The translations under genes were made by a program, and so were the position numbers. Shown here in pieces: positions 57,209-64,000 of a stretch of 64,000 bases of DNA (the stretch's first letter is position 1; each line of letters opens with the position of its first letter). Where the stretch lies: the NCBI RefSeq assembly GCF_012524115.1, contig NZ_JAAZWB010000062.1:1-64000 (forward strand). The letters are read 5' to 3'. The DNA comes from Bacillus sp. RO1. GTDB lineage: Bacteria > Bacillota > Bacilli > Bacillales > Bacillaceae_I. The notes beneath the pieces were generated by a model that had not been told where the DNA came from, ran no database searches, and was given only the letters and a program-made list of their open reading frames with translations.

Positions 57209-57577
57209 ATGCAAAAAAGAATTGAAATTAAGAAAACATCATGGAGTGAACAACAACTTTTGCTAGAGGCGGATTCTGTATCTTTTCCGCTAGATCAAGT
57301 GTCTGCGAGCAATCAAATGCTGGTGGATTCAGACAATCTCGCATTTATTTATAAGCTGGAGACAGCGACGGAATTTATCTATGTAAGCATCAAGGATGAT
57401 TTTTGGAATGATGTGAAAAAGGCATTGCAAGAAAAGAAGGCGATAGTTCTTGTAGTGGGTAAGACGGCATTACTGCTGACAAACATAGAAGAAGAACTAG
57501 GGTACTTAATAGAAAATATAAAAGACAACGCCAATTATGGGGAAGAGATGGAGAGAAGAGTAAACGAGATTTTTTAA
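57209..57577 (+). CDS. yjbL: YjbL-like protein
   Basis: A 122-residue protein (start MQKRIEIKKTSWSEQQLLLE, end MERRVNEIF) with mixed beta/alpha character and no recognised catalytic motif. It holds the yjbL position, 15 bases before yjbM. GGAAGGAG upstream of ATG. Function unknown. Confidence 0.82.
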   Translation: MQKRIEIKKTSWSEQQLLLEADSVSFPLDQVSASNQMLVDSDNLAFIYKLETATEFIYVSIKDDFWNDVKKALQEKKAIVLVVGKTALLLTNIEEELGYLIENIKDNANYGEEMERRVNEIF

Positions 57578-57592
57578 GGGGTTTGGCCAATT

Positions 57593-58225
57593 ATGATACA
57601 ACACTGGGATTTGTTTTTAGCGCCTTATAAACAGGCAATAGATGAAATGAAAGTGAAACTAAAGGGGATGCGAGGGCAATTTAAAATGCAATCAGAGCAT
57701 TCACCAATTGAATTTGTCACAGGAAGGGTCAAGCCGATCGCAAGTATCTTGGATAAAGCGACACGAAAGGGCATATCGCTTGAAAAGCTGGAAGATGAAA
57801 TGCAGGACATTGCTGGTGTCCGCATGATGTGTCAGTTTGTTGATGATATACATAGAGTGGTGGAAATTCTCCGGATTCGTAATGATTTTGAAATCGTAGA
57901 AGAACGAGATTACATTTCCTCTCGAAAAAATAGCGGCTATCGCTCCTATCATGTCGTTGTGCGTTATCCTGTACAAACAATTGAAGGGGAAAAGAAAATC
58001 CTTGTTGAGATTCAAATCAGGACACTTGCCATGAACTTCTGGGCAACGATTGAGCACTCTCTGAACTACAAATATAGCGGCCAATTTCCTCAAGATATAA
58101 AGGAAAGACTTGTTCGTGCAGCGGAAGCGGCGTATTTACTAGATGCGGAAATGTCGCAGATCCGAGGAGAAATCCAAGAAGCACAAGCGATCTTTTCTCG
58201 TAAAAAAGAGCTAGATTCGAACTAA
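57593..58225 (+). CDS. yjbM: Small alarmone synthetase YjbM (RelQ/SasB)
   Basis: A 210-residue single-domain (p)ppGpp synthetase: [37 protein letters not shown] and [20 protein letters not shown] are the RelA/SpoT synthetase motifs. There is no hydrolase or TGS domain. Makes alarmone from ATP and GDP/GTP. First of a yjbM-nadF-yjbO cluster with 16- and 15-base gaps. Confidence 0.95.
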   Translation: MIQHWDLFLAPYKQAIDEMKVKLKGMRGQFKMQSEHSPIEFVTGRVKPIASILDKATRKGISLEKLEDEMQDIAGVRMMCQFVDDIHRVVEILRIRNDFEIVEERDYISSRKNSGYRSYHVVVRYPVQTIEGEKKILVEIQIRTLAMNFWATIEHSLNYKYSGQFPQDIKERLVRAAEAAYLLDAEMSQIRGEIQEAQAIFSRKKELDSN

Positions 58226-58241
58226 CAAAAGGGGTGGGAGT

Positions 58242-59039
58242 ATGAAATTTGCCATAACCTCCAAAGGTGACTCGGTGTCAAATACTTTGATGCACAAAAT
58301 GAGGACCTACTTGCAGGATTTTGATTTGATTTACGATGAAGATCAGCCTGATTTGGTTGTTTCTGTCGGTGGTGACGGGACACTTCTATACGCGTTTCAT
58401 CGCTACCGCAGCCGCCTGGATAAGACTGCTTTCATCGGGGTCCATACAGGTCACCTAGGCTTTTATGCTGATTGGGTGCCTGAAGAGATTGAAAAACTGG
58501 TCATTGCAATAGCCAAGACTCCTTATCAAATTGTGGAGTATCCTCTATTAGAAGTGATAATCCGTTACAATGATGGGGGAAGAGAAGCACGTTACTTGGC
58601 ATTAAACGAATGCACGGTTAAAAGTGTGGAAGGGACCTTGGTTATGGATGTGGAGATTAAGGGACAGTTATTCGAAACGTTCCGTGGTGATGGACTATGT
58701 ATTTCCACTCCGTCAGGCAGTACCGCCTATAATAAAGCGTTAGGCGGGGCAATCTTGCATCCATCTCTACCTGCAATCCAGCTGGCAGAGATGGCTTCCA
58801 TTAATAACAGGGTATTCCGTACCATCGGATCACCACTTGTATTGCCCCAGCACCATACCTGTCTTTTAAAGCCAGTCAATGATGTGGACTATCAAATCAC
58901 CATTGACCATTTGACGCTGCTACATAAGGATGTAAAATCAATTCAAAGCCGTGTAGCAAAAGAAAAAATTCGCTTTGCACGCTTCCGTCCTTTCCCTTTC
59001 TGGAAACGAGTTAGCGATTCATTTATTACGGATAAATAA
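58242..59039 (+). CDS. nadF: NAD kinase
   Basis: A 265-residue ATP-NAD kinase: GGDGT (residues 43-47), ALNECTVK and [19 protein letters not shown] motifs. Phosphorylates NAD to NADP. Equivalent to B. subtilis YjbN (PpnK/NadF). ATG after GGGGTGGGAG. Confidence 0.95.
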   Translation: MKFAITSKGDSVSNTLMHKMRTYLQDFDLIYDEDQPDLVVSVGGDGTLLYAFHRYRSRLDKTAFIGVHTGHLGFYADWVPEEIEKLVIAIAKTPYQIVEYPLLEVIIRYNDGGREARYLALNECTVKSVEGTLVMDVEIKGQLFETFRGDGLCISTPSGSTAYNKALGGAILHPSLPAIQLAEMASINNRVFRTIGSPLVLPQHHTCLLKPVNDVDYQITIDHLTLLHKDVKSIQSRVAKEKIRFARFRPFPFWKRVSDSFITDK

Positions 59040-59054
59040 GAGGATTGGTTTTGT

Positions 59055-59963
59055 ATGGAACAATTTCGTCTCAGCTTTCAAGTTGGTCAGCAAGATGAAG
59101 GCAAGCTTCTAAGGGATTTTTTGAAAGAAAAACAGATTTCCAAAGGAGCATTGATCGATATAAAATTTAACGGTGGGGCGCTGGATGTCAATGGCAGCGC
59201 CGTTACTGTGCGATATGTTCTGCACGAAGGCGATATGGTTGAAGTGTTTTTTCCAAAAGAAGAGCCAAGTGATGATCTGGTGGCCGAGGACATTCCTTTG
59301 GATATCATTTATGAAGATGAGTATGTGCTCGTTGTGAACAAGCCTGCTGGTATGGCATCCATACCGTCAAGGGAGCATCGTTTTGGTACACTTGCCAATG
59401 GTGTGCTGGGTTACTATAGGTCAAAGGGTATAAACGCAACCATTCATATTGTTACTAGGCTGGACCTTGATACATCAGGAGTGATGCTTATTGCCAAGCA
59501 CCGCCATGCACATCATCTATTTTCCTTGCAACAGCGGGATTTTGGAGTCAAGCGTCGGTATGAAGCGTTGGTTCATGGGGGAATGAATGCTGAAGAAGTA
59601 AGCTCCAGTGGGACGGTAGATGCGCCAATCGGTCGCAAGGCTACCAGTATCATTGAGCGCGAGGTCCGGGATGACGGACAGCGTGCGGTTACTCATTATG
59701 AGGTGCTTCGTATTGGAGCGTATTGGAGCTATGTGACGTTGCACTTGGAGACGGGGCGAACTCATCAGATCCGAGTGCATATGGCGCATATCGGACATCC
59801 GTTACTTGGTGACAGTTTATACGGAGGTTTTGTGGTAGCTGGAATGTCACGTCAGGCGTTGCACAGCTGTGAGTTGAGCTTCTTTCATCCCGTGGAAGAG
59901 CGGAAGATGACGTTTCGATGCGAGTTGCCGGAGGATATGAAAAGAGTGCTGGGGGGGAGCTGA
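59055..59963 (+). CDS. yjbO: RluA/RluD-family pseudouridine synthase
   Basis: A 302-residue pseudouridine synthase with an N-terminal S4-like region (about 1-70) and catalytic motif VTRLDLDTSGVMLIAKH (Asp137). Later TGRTHQIRVHMAHIGHPLLGD is the second family motif. RNA target not predictable. Third gene of the yjbM-nadF-yjbO cluster. Confidence 0.93.
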   Translation: MEQFRLSFQVGQQDEGKLLRDFLKEKQISKGALIDIKFNGGALDVNGSAVTVRYVLHEGDMVEVFFPKEEPSDDLVAEDIPLDIIYEDEYVLVVNKPAGMASIPSREHRFGTLANGVLGYYRSKGINATIHIVTRLDLDTSGVMLIAKHRHAHHLFSLQQRDFGVKRRYEALVHGGMNAEEVSSSGTVDAPIGRKATSIIEREVRDDGQRAVTHYEVLRIGAYWSYVTLHLETGRTHQIRVHMAHIGHPLLGDSLYGGFVVAGMSRQALHSCELSFFHPVEERKMTFRCELPEDMKRVLGGS

Positions 59964-60048
59964 CGAACCATGTGGATGTCAGCTTTCTTTTTATTGTGGG
60001 GCTGGTTAGCTGACGACGCGAGTGGGTTTGGTCTGGAAATTAATAGGA

Positions 60049-60182
60049 AACTCCCGTAATTACTAATTTTCGCCCGTAAACTTGAAAAATCGCCCGTAAA
60101 TCGAAATTATCGCCCGTATTTCCAAAAAGTCGCCCGATTACTATTAGTAATCGCCCATAAATTCTAATTATCGCCCGATTGA
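60049..60182. repeat. 20/21-bp tandem array (CGCCCG family)
   Basis: TCGCCCGTAAA-like units recur at spacings of about 20, 20, 20, 21 and 20 bases, with A/T-rich remainders. The family matches, on the opposite strand, the TACGGGCGA units at 53.8 kb. It lies in the 364-base gap between convergent yjbO and prpE; no clear terminator is seen there. Confidence 0.88.
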
Positions 60183-60327
60183 GGAAAACGCAACTTTTAG
60201 CGCCGAACCATTGAGGCGGATTCCCGTTGTTGCAGTCACATTTACGCCGCCAAACCGTCGCTGTCCCAGCCAGACCCTTTCCAACAAACTCAACTGGCAT
60301 CCCATATGATATGCGCTTTCCTCTAAG

Positions 60328-61068
60328 TCAGTCCCACAACTCCCGGAATTTTTCCTTCACAAACGGCATCCCCGAATCCACAGAAACCGTCTCCATCTCA
60401 GGGTATCGCAAGGCAGAGAGCTTCCCACCAAAAACCGCACCTGTGTCAATATTGGCTGTGTTATTGACGATTCTCACTTCGCGAACAGGAGTGTGTCCAT
60501 AGATGATCCAGGCATCTCCGTCATACTCTTGTGCCCAGTCGCGGCGTACTGGCATGCCGTTCTCGTGAAATTCTCCGGTAATATCGCCGTAAAGTACAAA
60601 GGTTTTTACTTTTTTCCCCTCCTTGCCTATGTAGTCCTTTTTAATGCCTGCATGAGCGACGATAAGTTTACCATCATCCAACACTTGATAGAGAGGTGAT
60701 TCCTCATACAGTTTGATAAACATCTTCCGAAAGCGGTCCTGTTCTGCGCCAGAAAGCGCCTCAAATTCCGCCACGGTCGTCTCCAATCCATGAGTATGCT
60801 GAACTTTGTTTCCTAAAAGAAAACGGTACAGTTTATTGCAATGATTTCCGGGAACATAATAACCAAGTCCCTCTTCAACCAAGTCATAAACAATTTTCAC
60901 CACGCCGATTGAGTCAGAACCTCTGTCAGTAAGATCTCCCACAAATGCAAGTTTTCTATCTTCAGGGTGTTTATATAAGCCATCAATCTCAAAATAGCCC
61001 AATTCTTTAAGCAAGCCCTTAAATTCCTTTATACACCCATGGATATCACCAATAACATCAATTTTCAT
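60328..61068 (-). CDS. prpE: Bis(5'-nucleosyl)-tetraphosphatase PrpE
   Basis: A 246-residue PPP-family metallophosphatase: GDIHG (Asp8, His10), GDLTDRG and GNHCN metal motifs, then a late VAHAG and YGHTPV. PrpE of B. subtilis hydrolyses Ap4A asymmetrically. AGGAGA upstream of ATG. Divergent from yjbQ. Confidence 0.95.
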   Translation of the reverse strand: MKIDVIGDIHGCIKEFKGLLKELGYFEIDGLYKHPEDRKLAFVGDLTDRGSDSIGVVKIVYDLVEEGLGYYVPGNHCNKLYRFLLGNKVQHTHGLETTVAEFEALSGAEQDRFRKMFIKLYEESPLYQVLDDGKLIVAHAGIKKDYIGKEGKKVKTFVLYGDITGEFHENGMPVRRDWAQEYDGDAWIIYGHTPVREVRIVNNTANIDTGAVFGGKLSALRYPEMETVSVDSGMPFVKEKFRELWD

Positions 61069-61280
61069 AAAGTCAGAACTCTCCTTTTATGGACATATCT
61101 TTTCCAGTTTCCCCATACAAATGAGTGAGAAAAAAGGAAAAAGTTCATACTACTGTTAATATCTTCATTCTACCATCAATGTAAATTTTTCATGAAATAT
61201 TTATCAGATTACTGTTTTAGCGTAATAAAAACATGATATAATTTTTGCTTATTACATACAAAATGATCGGGGAAGATAGC

Positions 61281-63344
61281 ATGTTTGAATTACCAATAAA
61301 AGAACCGGTATTAGTTTTTACAATTGCCATGATCATCTTTTTCATTTTTCCCTATTTCATGAAATTGTTGCGGATACCGGGGTTAATTGGACCAATTTTG
61401 GCGGGTGTCATCATTGGACCCAACGGATTGGCAGTGTTAGAGAGAAGCTCTACGATTGAGTTGCTTGGTACGGTCGGTTTGCTTTTCATCATGTTCATTG
61501 CAGGACTTGAGATGGACTTGGATGGCTTTAAAAAATACCGAAACCGAAGCATTGTATACGGTATGCTTTCGTTTTGGATCCCATTAGCTGTTGGTACAGT
61601 GATTAGTCTGCTGCTCGGATATAGTATGGCAGCCGCTATCTTAATTGGCTCGATACTTGGCTCGCATACTCTTTTAGGCTACCCGATTGCCAGCCGTCTA
61701 GGGATTGGGAAAAGTAAAGCAATAACCACAGCTGTTGGTGGTAGTATTTTAACGGATACATTTGCCCTATTGGTGCTTGCAGTAATTACAGGGGCAGCAT
61801 CAGGAGAACTGGATATTTATTTTGGAATAAAATTAACATTCTCCTTAATCGTCTTTGTCGCAATTATCTTTTTGGGAACCCCTTATCTTTCTAGGTGGTT
61901 CTTCAGAAACATTGCGACGGAGGGAACCGGAGAGTTTATCTATGTCATGGTCATGCTTTTCACAGCAGGATCATTGGCTCTTATTGCAGGTCTGCAGCCG
62001 ATTATCGGGGCATTTTTAGTGGGTCTGGCGCTAAACCGTTTTATTTTCGACCAAGGCCCATTGATGAATAGAATACGATTTACTGCCAACAGCATTTTCA
62101 TTCCCTTTTTCCTGTTATCTGTCGGGATGCTGATGGATTTAAGTGTACTTGTCGGCAATGCGAAGGCATGGGTTTTAACCATTGCCATTGTGCTAGGGCT
62201 TTTGGTGAGCAAGTATATCGCCGCGGTGCTAACAAGTAAGTTTTATAACTACTCTAAAGATGAAAAAATGGTGATTTTCGGTCTTACCACTCCACAGGCT
62301 GCCGCAACGCTTGCTGCTACTCTTGTTGGATTTAATGTCGGGCTGTTGGATCAGGCAACGGTTAACGGAGTTATCATCATGATTTTAATTACGTGTATTG
62401 TTGGCCCATATCTAGTTGAAAAATATGGTCGTAAACTCGCACTTGAAGAAGAAATGATGCCAGTACAAAAAGGAGAGGCACCAGAGCGAATCTTGATTCC
62501 AATCGCCAATCCAAATACGATGGAGTCCTTGATGGACCTTGCATTTGTCATAAGACAATCCAATTCTGTCGAGCATCCATTGTATGCTCTAAGTGTGGTG
62601 CAGCGGGACATGTGGGGAGCAGATGGGGATGTGGCAAAAGCAGAGAAAATGCTTGGCCAAGCGGTTTCCTATTCCAGTGGAGCGGATGTTCCAATCCGTG
62701 TGACAACAAGGGTGGACCGCAATATCGCGATTGGAATTAACAGAGCCATCGCAGAAGAACGTATTACCACCCTTGTTGCAGGCTGGAACGGAGAACGTAC
62801 AGCACCTCAGAAAATTTTCGGCGGTGTCATTGATCAGGTGCTAGACCAGACGAACGTGTCGGTGTTGATCTCTAAGCTAGGCCATCCATTAAATACAACT
62901 AAACGGATAGTGCTGATTCTTCCAAAAGGGATTGACCATAAACCGGGGTATTGGGATGCACTAGCCACAATAAAATTAATTGCCAGCAATCTTGGTGCAA
63001 CCATTCAATGCTATGTGATTAAAGGATTTCCAGATGTTTATAAAGCGCATATGCGCGAAATCAAACCAAATCCTCCGACGATTGTGGAATGGGTGGAGGG
63101 TTGGACGGCACTTTATGAAAACAAGCTGCCGACTCTGCAGCCAGATGACCTGGTAGTTGTTTTGAGCGCTAGAAGAGGGACCACCGGCTGGCATCCGCAA
63201 TTGGAAAAGATTCCTGGTAAACTTGCAAAAATTAACCCTGAAAGCTTTATCATCTTCTATCCACGTGAGGAAAAAGAAGATACGCGTGGAACGCGCGGAA
63301 CGGAAATACCAAAAGAAGTACTGCTTGGCAGGGATTATGATTGA
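61281..63344 (+). CDS. yjbQ: Cation:proton antiporter YjbQ (CPA2)
   Basis: A 687-residue CPA2/KefB-type antiporter with about 12 hydrophobic helices in the first ~390 residues (PGLIGPILAGVIIGPNGL, GLLFIMFIAGLEMDL, LLGYPIASRLGIGKSKA). The C-terminal part (about 400-670) looks like tandem universal-stress-type domains rather than the usual TrkA-N (no clear GxGxxG nucleotide loop). The start at MFELPIKEPV has GGGGAAG upstream. Confidence 0.88.
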   Translation: MFELPIKEPVLVFTIAMIIFFIFPYFMKLLRIPGLIGPILAGVIIGPNGLAVLERSSTIELLGTVGLLFIMFIAGLEMDLDGFKKYRNRSIVYGMLSFWIPLAVGTVISLLLGYSMAAAILIGSILGSHTLLGYPIASRLGIGKSKAITTAVGGSILTDTFALLVLAVITGAASGELDIYFGIKLTFSLIVFVAIIFLGTPYLSRWFFRNIATEGTGEFIYVMVMLFTAGSLALIAGLQPIIGAFLVGLALNRFIFDQGPLMNRIRFTANSIFIPFFLLSVGMLMDLSVLVGNAKAWVLTIAIVLGLLVSKYIAAVLTSKFYNYSKDEKMVIFGLTTPQAAATLAATLVGFNVGLLDQATVNGVIIMILITCIVGPYLVEKYGRKLALEEEMMPVQKGEAPERILIPIANPNTMESLMDLAFVIRQSNSVEHPLYALSVVQRDMWGADGDVAKAEKMLGQAVSYSSGADVPIRVTTRVDRNIAIGINRAIAEERITTLVAGWNGERTAPQKIFGGVIDQVLDQTNVSVLISKLGHPLNTTKRIVLILPKGIDHKPGYWDALATIKLIASNLGATIQCYVIKGFPDVYKAHMREIKPNPPTIVEWVEGWTALYENKLPTLQPDDLVVVLSARRGTTGWHPQLEKIPGKLAKINPESFIIFYPREEKEDTRGTRGTEIPKEVLLGRDYD

Positions 63345-63366
63345 TTTGTATTATTTTGATAAGAAG

Positions 63367-63402
63367 CAGTGCAGGGGGAAGGATTCCTGCACTGTTTTTT
63401 TT
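63367..63402 (+). terminator. Terminator of yjbQ
   Basis: CAGTGCAGG / CCTGCACTG followed by a run of nine T. Confidence 0.9.
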
Positions 63403-63407
63403 TACTG

Positions 63408-63660
63408 TATCTGCGCCCGAAACTCAGTCTGGAACGGGGAAACGGTAAGAGAGAAGCGTTCTCAAAGCCCGAAACCCGGTTGAAAAGTTGAAAACGGTAA
63501 GAGAGGAGCGTTCTCAAAGCCCGAAACCCGGTTGAAAAGTTGAAAATGGTAAAAGAGAAGCGTTCTCAAAGCCCGAAACCCAGCTGCAAAGTTGAAAATG
63601 GTAAGAGAGGAGCGTTCTCAAAGCCCGAAACCCGGCTGCAAAAGCAAAAACGGTAATAGA
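63408..63660. repeat. 52-bp tandem array 4
   Basis: (C/T)GGTAA(G/A)AGAG-like unit starts fall at 63443, 63495, 63547, 63599 and 63651, exactly 52 bases apart. Each unit holds GAGAAGCGTTCTCAAAGCCC and CCCGGTTGAAAAGTTGAAAA-like segments, related to arrays 1 and 3. Lies between yjbQ and fabI, where B. subtilis carries the tenA-thi genes. Confidence 0.94.
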
Positions 63661-63702
63661 ACGCCCAAAAATACCTAATCCCCAACTTCCCAAAAGAATA
63701 AG

Positions 63703-63731
63703 TTCGCATTTCGACAACTATATGCTATAAT
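63703..63731 (+). promoter_or_regulatory. Promoter of fabI
   Basis: TTCGCA (63703-63708) and a perfect TATAAT (63726-63731) with a 17-base spacer. Confidence 0.75.
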
Positions 63732-63747
63732 TATGACTAGGTACTAA
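63730..63747. promoter_or_regulatory. FapR operator of fabI
   Basis: ATTATGACTAGGTACTAA, the reverse complement of TTAGTACCTAGTCATAAT, overlaps the end of the -10 hexamer. One base differs from the fabHA site. Confidence 0.88.
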
Positions 63748-63777
63748 TAACTTATATAAATAGGAGGATATAAAACA

Positions 63778-64000
63778 ATGAATTTATCCTTAGATGGTCG
63801 TACATATGTAGTAATGGGAGTAGCAAATAAAAGAAGTATCGCATGGGGTATCGCAAGATCCTTACATGACGCAGGAGCGCGATTGGTATTCACTTACGCT
63901 GGTGAGCGCTTAGAAAAGAGTGTAAGAGAGCTTGCAGATTCATTAGAAAGAAATGACTCCATCGTTCTTCCGTGTGATGTAACTAAAGACGAAGAAGTTC
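63778..64000 (+). CDS. fabI: Enoyl-ACP reductase FabI (partial)
   Basis: The first 74 codons, cut by the window edge. MNLSLDGRTYVVMGVANKRS with GVANKRSIAWGIA is the FabI nucleotide-binding start (GxxxxxSxAxG), an atypical SDR. Reduces enoyl-ACP in the last step of each elongation cycle. TAGGAGG upstream of ATG; under FapR control with fabHA-fabF. Confidence 0.95.
   Translation, partial: MNLSLDGRTYVVMGVANKRSIAWGIARSLHDAGARLVFTYAGERLEKSVRELADSLERNDSIVLPCDVTKDEEV

Noticed and set aside
63335-63717. Short reading frames over the 63.4 kb array as genes
   Set aside because: They arise from repeat units whose 52-base length shifts frame in each copy; no binding site or protein family supports them. 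Likewise for frames over the arrays at 36.6 kb.

Overview
The window is a low-GC Firmicutes chromosome segment, almost certainly from a Bacillaceae species outside the Bacillus subtilis group. The evidence is strong gene-order conservation with the B. subtilis yit-yja-yjb region (yitK-yitL, yitS-yitT, yitU-yitV-yitW, yjzC, yjzD, yjaU-yjaV-med-comZ-yjzB-fabHA-fabF-yjaZ-appDFABC-yjbA-trpS-oppABCDF, yjbC, spx, yjbE, mecA, coiA-pepF-spxH-yjbI-yjbJ-yjbK-yjbL-yjbM-nadF-yjbO-prpE-yjbQ-fabI), together with purine-rich Shine-Dalgarno sites, a T-box leader, FapR operators and a RoxS/RsaE-type sRNA. No transposase, phage, CRISPR, rRNA or tRNA gene was found.

Layout. 0.2-9.5 kb: a short-chain dehydrogenase, a GNAT acetyltransferase, yitK/cvfB, degV-type yitS, yitT, small conserved proteins, yitU, and a yitV-yitW-DsrE sulfur/Fe-S type cluster. 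9.3-16.5 kb: yjzC, clpB, yjzD, yjaU, yjaV and the competence regulators med and comZ. 16.6-19.1 kb: fabHA-fabF, with a promoter and FapR operator. 20-27 kb: yjaZ and the App oligopeptide importer. 27-30.3 kb: yjbA and trpS, the latter under a tryptophan T-box. 30.6-36.5 kb: the Opp importer. 37-44.6 kb: a putative glycoside hydrolase, yjbC and an RND efflux pump operon with a GDSL esterase. 45-51 kb: spx, a TerC-family gene, mecA, cardiolipin synthase and coiA. 51-57 kb: pepF, the sRNA RoxS, spxH, truncated globin, a lytic transglycosylase and a CYTH protein. 57-64 kb: yjbL, the small alarmone synthetase yjbM, NAD kinase, a pseudouridine synthase, prpE, a CPA2-type antiporter and the start of fabI.

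The genes group into physiological themes. Spx, its proteolysis adaptor SpxH, MecA, Med, ComZ and CoiA tie thiol stress to competence control. FabHA, FabF and FabI share FapR sites. App and Opp give two complete peptide importers. RoxS carries a Rex-type palindrome and ResD-like half sites, which links it to redox state.

The most unusual content is intergenic. (1) At least nine intact copies of a ~127-bp element are present, with terminal inverted repeats whose sequence differs from copy to copy but usually pairs within each copy. One copy is apparently split by a nested second copy, and two copies lie inside the 5' leaders of fabHA and trpS. (2) Four tandem arrays (3.4, 19.2, 36.6 and 63.4 kb) have a 52-bp period, kept without an indel over up to 11 intervals, although the unit sequences belong to at least two families. 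(3) Three arrays (9.6, 53.8 and 60.1 kb) have a 20-21-bp period. Both periods are close to whole numbers of helical turns (five and two).
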